Assembly: GCA_003008705.1 (NCBI GenBank)
Contig: PDUO01000068.1
Location: 3,620 to 67,619 of the forward strand
From: Pezicula radicicola
Lineage: Eukaryota > Ascomycota > Leotiomycetes > Helotiales > Dermateaceae
Reading direction: 5' to 3'
DNA: 64,000 bases
Below are positions 10,737-22,095 of the stretch, piece after piece. Position 1 is the first letter of the stretch. Each line of letters opens with the position of its first letter. The translations under genes and the position numbers were made by a program. Below the pieces are notes generated by a model. It did no database searches. It was not told the DNA's origin and was given only the letters and a program-made list of their open reading frames with translations.

Positions 10737-12952
10737 CTACAGGGTATTTCTCTCCTCGATAGCCTTTTTCATCATGCTCACTATTCCTTTATGGCTATTT
10801 CCATTACTCTCGGCCAGCTGCAATGCCGTTAATCCCTTCGCATCGGTAAGCCTGACATCTGCTCCCCTCTTTATCAATACCCTCGCCACGTCGGGGCGGT
10901 TGAACATCGCCGCTGCATGGAGCGGAGTGTATCCACCTACATTCGGCTCCAGCTTGGCGTTGATATCTGCTCCTTTATCCAGGAGTAAGTTAATCATCCT
11001 GACATTATTGCAATTCGCCGCCCAATACATGGCAGTATAACCTCTTGGATTCCGTGCCCTAACGTCGGTACCCGCATTGATCAACTGCTCTGCATAGATC
11101 CAATAGCTGCTAGCGCACATTCCTAAAAGATGAACATTCGATTTTGCGCGGCCAAACTGCGGATCTTCTCCGTTGTCTAGCAGAAGGCGGAACATGGTTG
11201 GCCCTTGGTTGCTCTTGTAGTCCCGAGAAACTCGAAGCAGTGATACCCAGCTATTCTTTCGAAACCATTCACTTTTGTGATATTCGCGGTCGTGGTATGG
11301 CTGAAACGAATGATTTTTGTTAGGAGATATGTCTCTATTCAGTAAAGCTCCGTACTTCAATAGGAGTTTCACGTGGTCTACCCGTTCGAGAATAACTCCT
11401 ACATGCAACGGAAATATGTCTAAAGTCAGATAATTTTAGCTACACCACTGATCATTAAAACTGATAGACAGGAAATCTTACCCGTTTCAGCTTCAGGTGT
11501 ATTTGCATCAAAACCTTCCTCCAAAAGTAAAGCGAGACACTTGAGATTGTCTTTCTGTATTGCAAGATGGACCAAAGGGAATGGGTCTGGGTTGTTGCTG
11601 AATCTCTGAGCAAGAGCGTGAATCACTGGTCGGATACCAGAGAAGTCGCCAGTATGTTGTCGTACTGCTTCAAAGAGCATCGCTGGAAAGTCTTCCATAC
11701 TACACCCTTGTTCAACGAGCAGAGAAGCCAGGGACCATGACTGTTTCTGCATAGCCATTTGAATCGGTGTAAGGCCGTCCATGTTCGTGATGTTGATTGT
11801 GCTTGAATTGTAATTTAATAGGAGCTCTGCGATTGCCCGGTCGTTGTATCCTATGCAAACATGTAGCGCTGTCTGTCCATCTGGAGATCGCGGAGTCAAG
11901 GGACCACCGCTTGACAGCAATTCTCGTACAGCGTTCTGATCACCCGCCGAGACTGCCTGTATCAAGGTACTTTGAGATCTTGTATCAGGTAGATTATCAA
12001 ATTCCGATGTATCATCGAGGCTATGCGCTTGCTGTCAGCCAGATCTATCCCAACACTTTGAACTGCTTCTTAACTTACTTATCCTCGCGAGGATCTGTTG
12101 TCCGTAGGTTCTGTATGCAGCTTCGACTCTGGGGGTCACGCAGATGCTGCTCGTTTTCTTACAGAAAGTGATTAGCGTATGGCCGACGATAAAGCAGATA
12201 ATCATGTGTTTACCTGTTAGAGAATTCTGGATCTCTTTCCTGAGCCGTTTGAACGCGTGCTCTCTCCCTTCGCCATAGATGAGCGGCAAATAAATGCCAA
12301 ACATACCTAATAGTGAGTACGCCTTGTCTTCTGCGCGCGTGGTCTGTCGATTTTCCGCCCACGATAATCGCTCATCGACTCCGAATTGAGACAGAGGGAC
12401 TTCTTCAAGCGCTGAAATTGGAATCCACGTTATCTCGTGGATCTGTCGCTTTAGAGTTCTCTTATCTCCTAGTGGCTTGCCATGTCGGGAGAAGAATTCA
12501 ACTGAAGTTGGGGCGAGGAGTTCTTGAAGGGTCCACCCCCGCGTGAACCACTTGCATTCCCGAAAAGCTAGTTCCCAGGGTAGCAGGTGAGAGTTATTGT
12601 CAATGTCGGAGGTAGATCCCGGAACATCTGATAGATAGACGTAGCATTTCGCAGCATCGCGGTACCAGCGAAACATTGAGTTGATAGCCTCTGCAAGCTC
12701 AGTGTTATTCGTTTTGTCGATGCAACAGGTATCAACCCAGAAATATTGTATGCCATCCCGGCCAGCCTGTTCTCCGCAGAATCGGATCTTCTTGTAACCA
12801 GCCTTATCTTCGCCCGTGCCATCCATCAAGTCATTAAAGGTAACCTCCTCCGCTTCCCATGTGTGCGAAAGTATAGCATACTTGGGTAAATCGCTCTCAA
12901 AGAACTCGGTCAGGCTGAAATCGCCATCGCTGTTATACTGTAGCAGACGCAT
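10737..12952 (-). CDS. HET-domain / ankyrin-repeat fusion protein
   Basis: Four exons on the minus strand, complement(10737..11419, 11482..12020, 12079..12157, 12214..12952), give 679 aa. Introns are 56-62 bp; the first has an unusual AAG acceptor. The N-terminal HET domain of the HET-E/HET-D type shows YAILSHTWE (residues 25-33), YFWVDTCCIDK (70-80) and RGWTLQELLAP (138-148). It is followed by the linker LRTTDPRED that in NLR-type HET proteins precedes a NACHT domain. Here the linker leads directly into ankyrin repeats (GQTALHVCIGYNDRAIAELLL; GLTPIQMAM; FPLVHLAIQKDNLKCLALLL; GYTPLHAAAMFNRPDVARVLI) up to the C-terminus. HET domains execute incompatibility-type cell death; ankyrin repeats are likely the sensing part. 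The absence of a NACHT domain between linker and repeats is notable. The frame is intact throughout. Confidence 0.88.
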
Positions 12953-13315
12953 TATTCGACTAGGTTCGACGACCGCGCGAGAGAGGGTTCTCGGTAATTA
13001 TTGAGTCGTCGGGTTGACATAGATGCGAAGTTTGAGGTGAGATTTGGGAGAAGATGTCGGGTTGAGACTGGCGCGCTCAGCTGAACGACAGCCTCGCGGC
13101 AATGGCATCGTGTATCACTGTAAGCGCGCAAGACCGCCAATTGATCGGGCTCACCACAGGATATTCAAAGTCACTCGATTGAGCCATGAGTTGTTCTTGT
13201 CTGTGAGGAAGTTCTAGATAAAGATAAAAAGGCTTAATTTTACAAGTTTTATTCGATAACATAAAGTGGGGGTTAATAGGACGACTTTTGGTGTAAAAGT
13301 GGGGTATCGCTCGTT
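12953..13315. promoter_or_regulatory. Intergenic; promoter region of the HET-ankyrin gene
   Basis: The 363 bp between the HET-ankyrin start (12952, minus) and the stop of the upstream minus-strand regulator gene (13316) contains no supported gene. Short minus-strand open frames here have no recognisable features. Confidence 0.4.
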
Positions 13316-15330
13316 TCACTGTCCACCACTCACTGTAGGTTGAATCTGATCTTGAGAAATGTGATCAAGAGCAGCTAGAGCGTGTGCAAAGTCCCGTATA
13401 TAATCTTGCAGGCGTTGCTTGTCCGTGGCGGGTAATGGTAGATGGTCTGCGCATTCAAGTAATGCCGCCGCAATTTGGCGTACCTTAATGATCTAAAAGA
13501 GAACAAAAGAGAAACAGTCAGATATATGATAATCCAAGTGCCGATTTGAGACATAGAATTTAACTTACTATTGAGGCACCATTTGCCTCCAGTGCTTTTT
13601 GAGAGAAGTTTTGTAAAATATCCAAAGTTTCGATGGCGAGACGTTCGCAAAACATCCAGATACTAGTTGCACCGGCTACTTTGCCGTCCGTGCATAGGGA
13701 TGTGTCATAGCTCTTGTCCAGGTGAAATGTGGTTGTTCTTCTCGGATTGATAGATGAGTATGTTTCTAAGATGCTGCTTTGGGCGAAGATGTTGGTGATG
13801 TGGATATTTGCCCGCATGATCTCGAAGCTCAGGGTCTCTTTTGTAGACGGTGAAGCAACCCAAACTCTTGAGGGTGGATGAAGTTGTAGATCGAATGGTA
13901 AGTCACGGATAGTAAATTCCAGTCTCTTCACGATCTGGTTTATAGATGTTAGAGTCAGAGTATTGGAAGGTGGAGATGCGAGAGGTGGAACGTAGAGGTC
14001 TGGCGATGAGCTGGATACTAGAAATGGAGGCTCTAGAGATCTAGGCAACTTCAGAAAGACAGATAGAGGTGCCCGAGGAAAGTCGGTCGAGAGGATGTCA
14101 GCTACGCATAAGTAGACTTTGATGAGGGAGATGAACCCTAGGATCAGTGGTGAAGATGAAGTGGGTATTGATGAAGTCGACCTCGATGTTTCATCTAGTT
14201 GAGGCGACATTGATCGCGGATCATCATCAATTTCCTGTGGAGCGAGGAACTCCCAGTCGGTGCCAATGGGTTCGAAGCAGAAAGTGCTATATGGCACAAG
14301 GGAATTCAGCCGGTCGTGTCTGAACCATTAGCTTGCATACGAAACTCTTGGCTAAGGAGGCATCTAACCAACGAGGGAAGTATCACACTCACATTTGTCC
14401 AATATACAATATCCAAAAGAGTCGCTTGGCCATTTCGCTCTCAATGGGATTGAGTGTCTCGTGAGCTTTCTTACTGTATAACCGAAGCGTCCGAAAAAAC
14501 AAAGCTGCTTCGTTTGCAAATACACGTCCGGTGGTATTCTGTCCTGAATAAGACAATGCAAGAGAAGAAAGGACGTTAGGCAAGCCTCTAAAGTCGGGTT
14601 ATCACTCCCAACTGGCTGGCTGTCTATTCGACTCCTGAGAACCATAGTAGAAGCCCTGTGAACCATTTCGTTTGTTGTCGAGAACGTGTTCGCACCGTAT
14701 ATGGATAAACGCCGCGGCATCGAAGCAATCGTGGCCGCAGCAAGAGAGAGACAGATCCGGAAGAACATGGGATTGGTTTCATACTCGCGAGAGTCGTAGG
14801 CTTGCTGGAAGGTTGCTCGATGGATGACAGGGATGACGGGGTACAGAAGATCAAAGAAGTCGCTTATAATTGTATCCCAAACCTGAACAGGGCAGAGATC
14901 CTCTATACTGGGACGGATTACTGGAAACTGGGGACCTGACGGTGCTCCCGGAGACAGAGCCTGCGGAGAGGTAGTCTCGAATTGCTTCTCTGTATGCCTC
15001 TTTCTTGCGTCTGCTAAGTATCTGGATATTATGATGTCAACCATAGATGCGAATAAGCGCGGGGAGATTTGGTATCTTACCTGCTAGGTCTCCCACGAGA
15101 CTGCTGATTTCTTAAGAATGTGCAACTGAGACCAGCGTGCACACACCTCCTGCAGCTGAGGGAGTTTGGATCGAATTTACACTAGCCATATCAACATGGA
15201 CTTTTGAGTTTGTGGGAGGCTATATACGTACCTGGGTTTTCCTCCTGCGGCATAAGTCACACGCTACGCTGGCAATCTTTTGGCCCTTCCGAGAGTTCGG
15301 TTTACGGTCTGGAACGACTGCTTCAGTCAT
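13316..15330 (-). CDS. Zn2Cys6 transcription factor with fungal-specific TF domain
   Basis: A spliced minus-strand model, complement(13316..13492, 13569..14319, 14393..14543, 14606..15021, 15081..15181, 15232..15330), gives 564 aa. Exons 1 and 2 together form a complete binuclear cluster, C-X2-C-X6-C-X8-C-X2-C-X6-C, with cysteines at residues 24, 27, 34, 43, 46 and 53, followed by the basic RGRPSR. The middle region (VWDTIISDFFDLLYPVIPVIH ... RLFWILYI) is the fungal-specific transcription factor domain (PF04082-like). The splice 14544-14605 (GTGATA...TTCAG) is uncertain: the skipped segment itself reads like TF-domain coding in two different frames, so a small frameshift near 14560 is an alternative and would make this a recent pseudogene. 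Next to a sugar transporter and beta-glucosidase it is a candidate local regulator. Confidence 0.8.
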
Positions 15331-15948
15331 GGTGTGTATATACGGTAACTATCAATTATATCGCACCTAGGCTGCATCAATCAGCCCTATCATGACAGTT
15401 TAGCCAGCGGTATTGGAGTCACATACAAGAGGGTACCAGAGTAGTGGTAACCATGCAATGTACTCCGCTTCAGGAGTGAAGACAATGGAACGCCGTAGCG
15501 GGTTATTATCCTAAAATTAATTTTTATATAATATCACCTTAACTTTACTTAAAAGATACCTTTAGCAGTAAAATACTAGAAATAAGAGCTCTCACTATAT
15601 AATTAATAACTATAAGTATATATTTCTTTTTAGTAATATAAAAGTATAATTTATATTTTTAAAGATAACTTATACTTTTTAGAGAGGTATAGCCTATTAA
15701 GTAAGGTGTACGTAATAGTAGTACCTCTAGGAGTGTAACTAGTAAGGAAACAGGACGAAAAATCGGTTTTAGGAGGTTCACCCAACTGTATATAATAAAT
15801 GTCATAAATCGCCTTGCCATTACTAGACAATTACTAAATTCTCTATGACATGTTACTACACTACTATGACCGAACCCTGCACTGCACCCGTACATTCAGA
15901 ATATAGGAAGGGCCTTGCCCCTTTCTTTGTGTGCGGCTTCTAGAGGCA
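15331..15948. other. Intergenic; partly AT-rich
   Basis: Between two minus-strand genes' neighbouring ends, 15331-15948 holds the promoter of the Zn2Cys6 gene on its left. From about 15500 to 15660 it holds an AT-rich, RIP-like patch. No further gene is recognised. Confidence 0.4.
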
Positions 15949-17834
15949 CTAATCCTGCGCTTCCTGCTTCTCAGGCTGAGCCACGACGGCCAGGTTAACC
16001 TTACTCCAGTGCCGAAGAGGAATGCGTTTCTCCCATAACTGGTCGATTTCGATATACGTGCGCCCCTTTGTCTCCGGTATCATGAAGTAGATAAAGGTAA
16101 TCATAAAAACTAGCATGCCCACAAAAATAAACGCAATTTTCCCACCCAGATTGGCATTGTCGGGATTGACCAAATATGGCATGACAAACGTCCACAGACA
16201 CGCGCCTAATCCGTTAGTTATGGCGGCGAGAGACTGAGTAGGGGCGCGAAGCCTTGATGTAGGGGTTTCAGCGCTGATGGTCCATGCGACGGATCCAATG
16301 GTAGCTTGGTAGACTGAAGAAGATATCAACAATGCGTTTCAAAGGCATAGCAACCATAGGGTCAACATACCAAATGCCCAAACCCCCATGAAGGCAATCT
16401 GGGCCCAAACCGCGTTTGGGTTGTTTGGAATAACGGCAAGAATGCCGATGACCAAGAGGGAAGTAGTTAGAAAAACCGATCCCCACAGCGCTGTTGAACG
16501 ACGGCCAGCTTTCTCCACCAGGTACCAACCTAGCATATTGCCGATAACTTGAGCACCGCAGATCCCGACCGTTGCATCAAATGAGGTCGTCGTGGAGACA
16601 CCCATAAGCTGCATAAAATCTACAATAGTTGTGAGAACTCATATGCGAAGGACGTTGAGAAGGGAATATACACAGCTCATATAACCAAGAACCCACGGAG
16701 AACCAGAGCTTGTCTGCACGACAAACATACTCACGGCTACGACAGTACGTTTGATCTGTGGCCGAGTAAAACATTCCCTCATCGATCCCTGCGCCGACGT
16801 GTTTGACTGGGCCTGAGCAACGGCAGCCTGAACTTGTGCCATGGCACCATCGATATCGTAACCATCCTTATGTAGCTTTGTGATAATATGCCTTGCCTTG
16901 TCCATTTTCCCATGCGCCACCAGCCAATATAGTGACCTAAAACATGGTTATCATCGTCCATAGTGCTCTGGGGATTGGTTCTTGAGGTACTTACTCAGGG
17001 AAGAAAGGCAAGATGATCAGGGCTACCCCGGCAAACGCCCACTGCGTTGCAAAAAGAGTTTTGTAGCTTCGGCTATCAGGCAAATTGATCGTCTGGCGGG
17101 CAACACCATAGGCAATGAGCTGTCCCAAGACAATGGCAAAGTTCACGCCGGCCGTGACAGCGCCTCGGATCTTTAGAGGTGCCAGTTCAGCAGTGTACGA
17201 AGGGGCGATGGTTGTAAATGCACCCATAGAGGTTGCCGTAAGGAGCTTTCCACCAAAAAACATGGCTGGAGTATTGGACCAGAACTCAACAAAGATACCT
17301 GCGACCGAGAGCACGTAGAAGGCGCCGATAGTGATCTATCTACCGATTCGTGGAACGACAATACCAGTGATGAAAGCACCGATGATCAACCCTGACACGA
17401 TCAGAGCCTGACATGTATCACAGGACCTAGGTAAGGAAAGGAGTCTTACCAACGATCAGAGCGGCCATCCACGCCAATTGCCAGTTAGAACTCACCACAT
17501 AGTCTCCCATGTATGGCCGGCCAAAATCCTTTCGAAATTGTTGAATAGAAACCACAATACTGGCGGCGAGCCCATCAAACCCCCACATAATACAGACGAA
17601 GAACATGTAGATACCTACACCCAAGCGCATCAGTAGGGACCAATTATGCATTGTGAAAGGCTACTTACACCATCCTAGTGGCCGCCATTCTTCCTTGATG
17701 GATTCTCTGACCGTCTGTGAGTGCTGATGATCCTGAAAAGTTTTTGAAACCAACGAGGCTTCAAATACCACCGCATGGATGTCTTCCACCATCTCTATTA
17801 CGTTTTTGACGCCTTTATCGTTGCTGGTAGACAT
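15949..17834 (-). pseudogene. MFS sugar transporter with one in-frame TAG
   Basis: Six exons, complement(15949..16313, 16371..16619, 16674..16936, 16995..17391, 17450..17614, 17669..17834), splice cleanly through 54-58 bp introns into 535 codons including the terminal stop. The product is a 12-TM sugar-porter family protein: GFDG near TM1, TSFDATVGICG, the PETKGRTYIEID signature before the C-terminus, and a cytosolic C-tail. The exception is a TAG at 17338-17336 (minus strand), just after VVPRIGR at the end of TM2, where the family has the conserved GRR/GRK loop. A TGG-to-TAG change is a typical single RIP-type transition. All else is intact, so this is either a very young pseudogene or a sequencing error. 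It is divergent from the GH3 beta-glucosidase and shares its promoter, suggesting uptake of the released sugar. Confidence 0.85.
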
Positions 17835-18102
17835 GATGCTAATACCCAGATAGTAGGAGATAATTAGGAACAAAGTAAGATATTTCAAAATCAACTATGA
17901 GGTGTTGATCGGGCTCCAAACGGAATACCTGCAGCCGAAGGGGCTACTTATAATCTCGAGCTGGCAAATATCGCGGGATCAGACATTGAGCCCAAATTAA
18001 TGAAAACCGAGCCTAGATTCCCCAGATTCCCCAAGGCCACAGCGGAGTCCCCAGAGTCCATGCAGCATTAAGTCGTGCGGGGATTTTTTTGACCAAGATA
18101 GA

Positions 18103-18127
18103 CGGAGAATATCCGGAGAAGGTACGG
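18103..18127 (+). promoter_or_regulatory. Overlapping CGG-N8-CGG sites A and B
   Basis: Site A spans 18103-18116 and site B 18114-18127; they share the middle CGG. The sequence matches the AmyR consensus CGGN8(C/A)GG. Confidence 0.55.
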
Positions 18128-18204
18128 AGGGTACGGAGCCCTAGTACCCTTACGCTATGACCGTAACTAGAAAGAAACCATCTAAAATTGCCCCCCACCT
18201 CTGT

Positions 18205-18218
18205 CGGAGTATAGCCGG
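18205..18218 (+). promoter_or_regulatory. CGG-N8-CGG site C
   Basis: CGGAGTATAGCCGG; part of CGGAG-N6-CGGAG, like sites A and D. Confidence 0.55.
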
Positions 18219-18404
18219 AGAATATTGTTCGTGGCGTCCATCCCCGGTCCTAGAACGCTTAAGCATTCAAACACGGCAAGAGTTGTTAAGCGGGCACATC
18301 TTGTCCAATTATTAATAATATTCACAACTACGGACTCAAGAATTGGTAATGAGGATATTTCATTTGTCAGATGATGACAACGTAGATGCCAGTAATCTTT
18401 GACA

Positions 18405-18418
18405 CGGAGAAGATCCGG
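18405..18418 (+). promoter_or_regulatory. CGG-N8-CGG site D
   Basis: CGGAGAAGATCCGG, 142-155 bp upstream of the beta-glucosidase start codon; same CGGAG-N6-CGGAG layout. Confidence 0.55.
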
Positions 18419-18559
18419 AGTATTCTCAAGTCTTAGTTAAGGTTGTGCGAACTACGAGGTATAAAAATGATAAAGATTCAGCTGTCTGTCGTTGCTGGTG
18501 CATCAAACTTATTTGATTACTTGTCTCTATTTTGCTAAACCCAATAGCCCTCCAGCAAG

Positions 18560-21316
18560 ATGCCGACTGATACGGAACTAGAAGGCCTCTTGAGGCAGCT
18601 GACCATGGACGAGAAGATCTCCATGCTCTCCGGTGCCAATGGCTGGGAAACATACGGTGTCGAAAGGCTTCAGATCCCGTCTCTCAAGGTAATTACTTAA
18701 ATGCGCCTATTATTGGCACGAGATTCACTGACATTATGTACTATCCGTCAGATGTCGGATGGTCCTAATGGTGCCAGAGGGTCTCATATTATGGATGGAC
18801 CGACAGCTGCGTGCTTTCCCGCCTGTGTTTCACTCGCTGCCACGTTCAACCCGGATCTCGCTCATCGGATTGGTAAAGCGCTTGGTGAGGAAGCTGTGAC
18901 TAAAGGCTCGCACTTGCTCCTGGGACCAACAGTGTGCACGCATCGATCTCCCCTGGGCGGTCGAAATTTCGAGGCCTTTTCCGAAGATCCTCTGCTCACA
19001 GGCACCATGGCCAGCGCGTACGTCAAAGGTCTGCAGAGTGAGAGAGTCGGTGCAACCGTGAAGCACTTCGCTGTAAATGAACAAGAAACAAGAAGATTTT
19101 CGGTGAATGAAACCGTGTCAGAGCGAGCGCTACGGTGAGTCCCCAGCTTTGATAGTCAATCTGCAGACCTCACATATCTAGGGAGATTTATTTGCGGCCG
19201 TTCGAGTTGGTTGTTAAAGATTCAGATCCGTGGGCCATGATGATGGCCTATCCGAAAGTAAATGGTAAGCATATTGATGCCCAGCCAGCTTTCCTCCAGG
19301 ACATTTTGCGAAATCAATGGGGTTATAAGGGTTATGTGATGAGCGACTGGGGAGCTACATCCAATGTTGGCGAGAGCATAAAATACGGGTTCGTATGGGT
19401 CCAGTGTGTAGGGACGAAGTGCTGTACTGAAGTTCTATAGCTTGGATCTTGAGATGCCCGGCCCTCCAATTCGACGCAAGATCACATCTGTATACAAGGC
19501 ACTCCAGGATGGGGAATGCAGTGTTGAAGATATCGATTCAAAGGTGTTATCCTTGTTGCAGTTGCTGAGGAAGACTGGCAAATTCGATGACAGGAGAGCA
19601 CCGACCGAGGAGCATGCGAAGAATCTCCCCGAACATCAGGCCTTGATTCGAGAAGCAGGAGCAGAAGGAATCGTTTTGTTGAAGAATAAAGACAAAGTAC
19701 TTCCACTGAATCCAAGTGCACTTCGTGAGGTTGCCCTGTTGGGGCCACTGGCAAAGTACGCTGCAACCAACGGCGGCGGTAGTGCCTCGCTCAATTGCCA
19801 TTACAAAGTCACTCCTTATGATGCATTTGTTCAAAGACTGGGTCCTAATGTGAAGTTCACACACTCCAGAGGTGATAGTTTCTCGATACCTAGTTACAGT
19901 TGGCTCCTTTGCTGACATTATTTAGGAACTCACATATTCCGGACTTATCCTGAGCTCACGACCAACTGTGTGGACAAGCAGGGTAAGCCCGGCTGGACAG
20001 CTGAATTCTACAAAGCTCGCGACATCCAGGGCGAACCGTTTTATCAGCAGGCATTCTTCCGATCCCGTTTTGATAATATTCTCAATACCAACGCTGCTGG
20101 AGCTCTTGCTGCCCGATATAGCTCCACATATACCGCAATTAAAACTGGGGAGCACTACATGAGCTATTCTGGCTACGGACCCTCGAAGCTATTCATCGAC
20201 GATGTACTCGTGAGTGAGCAGGTAGAGGATACAATGGACTCCATGGATTTTATTATTGGTGCCCAGAACGAGAACCGGTTACGATTTAAATTCGTAGCCG
20301 GCAATCAGTATAAGATTAGGGCTGAGACACAATTACCAGTGCACGCTGTCTCAGACCTGGCTCTGATCAGTGATCCTATGGGTATCCATATCGGCCTAGT
20401 CCATCAGTCAGCAATGGAGGCCGATCTGCTTGCCGAGGCGGTTGCTCTGGCCAAGGAAGCCGACTACGCCATTGTGTTCGTTGGAAACGACATATCGTGG
20501 GAGACGGAGGGGACAGACATGGCTACCATGGCCTTGCCTGCCCATGGCTCCCAAGATCGGTTGATCAGCGCTGTAGCGGAGGTTAACCCGAATACGATCG
20601 TGGTTAACACCACTGGTGTTGCAGTAGAAACACCATGGATCAACGACGTGGCTGCTTTCCTTCAGGCCTGGTATGCCGGTCAGGAGACTGGCAACGCCAT
20701 CCTCGACGTTTTGCTAGGCGATGTCAACCCATCTGGGAAGCTTCCCTTCTCTTGGCCGAAACGATACGAAGATTCCGCTTGCTATGGTAACTTTGGGGTG
20801 GATTCTAAGGAGTCCCTCGAGGTTAAGTACTCCGAAGGTGTTTTTGTGGGCTACCGGCACTTTGATCGTCACTACAAGGACGATAAATGTGTTCGGTTTC
20901 CTTTTGGCTTTGGGCTGAGCTACTCCAACTTCGTCATTGAAGGAGCGACACTCTCTGGTCCTGTCAGAGACGAATCAACTGCTCGTGTTACAGTGACAGC
21001 AACGGTGCGTAACACGGGCAGTGTCGCTGGTGCAGAGACGTTGCAAGTGTATTTAAGCCCACCTTCGTCATCGGTGGTCGACCGACCTGAGAAGGAATTG
21101 GTGGGTTACACCAAGGTATACCTACAGCCTGACGAATCAAATGAAGTCACCGTAGACTTTGGTCCAGACCAGGCTGCTTACTGGGATGAGAAGGAGCATC
21201 AATGGAGAGTAGTGGCTGGCTCATATATGGTTCTGGTTGGACGTAGTTCAAGCCCAGTTGACATTGACTACGAGTTGCCCTTAGGGATTAGTGAAGAATT
21301 CACTTTTACTGCTTGA
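18560..21316 (+). CDS. GH3 beta-glucosidase with PA14 domain
   Basis: Five exons, 18560-18688, 18752-19134, 19182-19388, 19441-19871 and 19926-21316, give 846 aa. The enzyme hydrolyses terminal beta-glucosidic bonds. The N-terminal GH3 barrel shows DGPNGARG, GPTVCTHRSPLGGRNFEAFSED and VKHFAVNEQE. The catalytic nucleophile is D226 in YVMSDWGA. The C-terminal GH3 domain carries the KNKDKVLPL and GNDISWETEGTD motifs. A PA14-like insert (ARYSSTYTAIKTGEHYMSYSG ... LFIDDVLV) sits between the two parts of the C-terminal domain. A fibronectin III-like domain ends the protein (GLSYSNFVIEGA to the end). No signal peptide is evident from MPTDTELEGLL, so it is probably intracellular. Length fits PA14-containing fungal GH3 enzymes. 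It is divergent from a sugar transporter. Confidence 0.93.
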
Positions 21317-21614
21317 TAGACTATGATTCAAAATATTAGGATTTTATATAGTATATTAATACACAATAACTTTGCTTCCAATGTTTATTCTACAGTGAGC
21401 TAGAACATATACCATCAGAGTATAAGTAACTATATTGTAATTTGCGATGAATGAGCTATACTTTCATAGTTTAATAGCCCTATATATTATATTACGAACG
21501 ATTTAGTGATACCACCTTACTTGCCCTACCACCAGCTATGCTATAGATATAGGTTATATTTCCTCCTCTGAATTCAAAGCTTTCACTCTATGACCTCGCT
21601 ACTACCGACGGTTA
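21317..21614. other. Intergenic, AT-rich 3' flank
   Basis: Terminator side of the beta-glucosidase gene; no gene recognised. Confidence 0.35.
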
Positions 21615-22095
21615 TCTCACATAGGCCAGACCGCCATTGACGGGGATGACCTACGAGGTAATGAACTTTGATGCGTCTAAGGAAAGAAACAAGAGAGCTA
21701 GCGCGAGGTCGGTGGCGATGTCTCCGAGTTTTCCACCCAGCGGCACGTTGGCATCAATCTCTCTTTCGTATTACTTGCGTTCCTCGGGCTCTATGCGAGA
21801 TCTCAGCTCTTGGACGATTGGGGTTCACCACGTTGGCACGGATGAAGTAGGGTGCCCATTCACGCCCAAGCGTACGGGTGTAGCTGATCACCGCTCCCTT
21901 GGAAGCGGAAAAGGAGGCACTATGGATAGGTCCAGCAGCAGTGGCTTCGAGTGCCAGCTGTTGGCCGTCCTCATCTTTGACATCGAAGGTGACGACCTGG
22001 GCTCCTTCTTTGGCGAAGTATCAGGTAGTTTCACCTCCGATCCCCCGAGCGCCACCGGTTATCAGGATCCTCTTGTCATTGATGGCGATAGGCAT
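21615..22095 (-). pseudogene. Short-chain dehydrogenase/reductase relic
   Basis: Reading leftward from the ATG at 22095, the Rossmann start ILITGGARGIGG is clear. It is followed by a stop, then QVVTFDVKDEDGQQL, then a jump that removes the central part of the enzyme. The active-site region is SFSASKGAV, with the catalytic Tyr of the YxxxK motif read as Phe. The frame then shifts and the C-terminal PVNGGLA motif appears at the left end. Stops, an internal deletion and frameshifts make this a pseudogene. Because the cluster begins only 3 kb away, it may be a lost tailoring reductase, but that is speculation. Confidence 0.75.

Larger units (their letters stand above)
17835..18559. promoter_or_regulatory. 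Divergent promoter of sugar transporter and beta-glucosidase
   Basis: The 725 bp between the two start codons holds nine CGGAG pentamers, all on the plus strand within 18043-18420. Four pairs form CGG-N8-CGG (starts 18103, 18114, 18205, 18405), the consensus known for AmyR-type Zn2Cys6 activators of sugar-hydrolase genes in Aspergillus. Three of them share a longer pattern, CGGAG-N6-CGGAG, with an AT-rich spacer. The closest lies about 145 bp upstream of the beta-glucosidase ATG. Binding by the neighbouring Zn2Cys6 protein is an inference. Confidence 0.6.
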
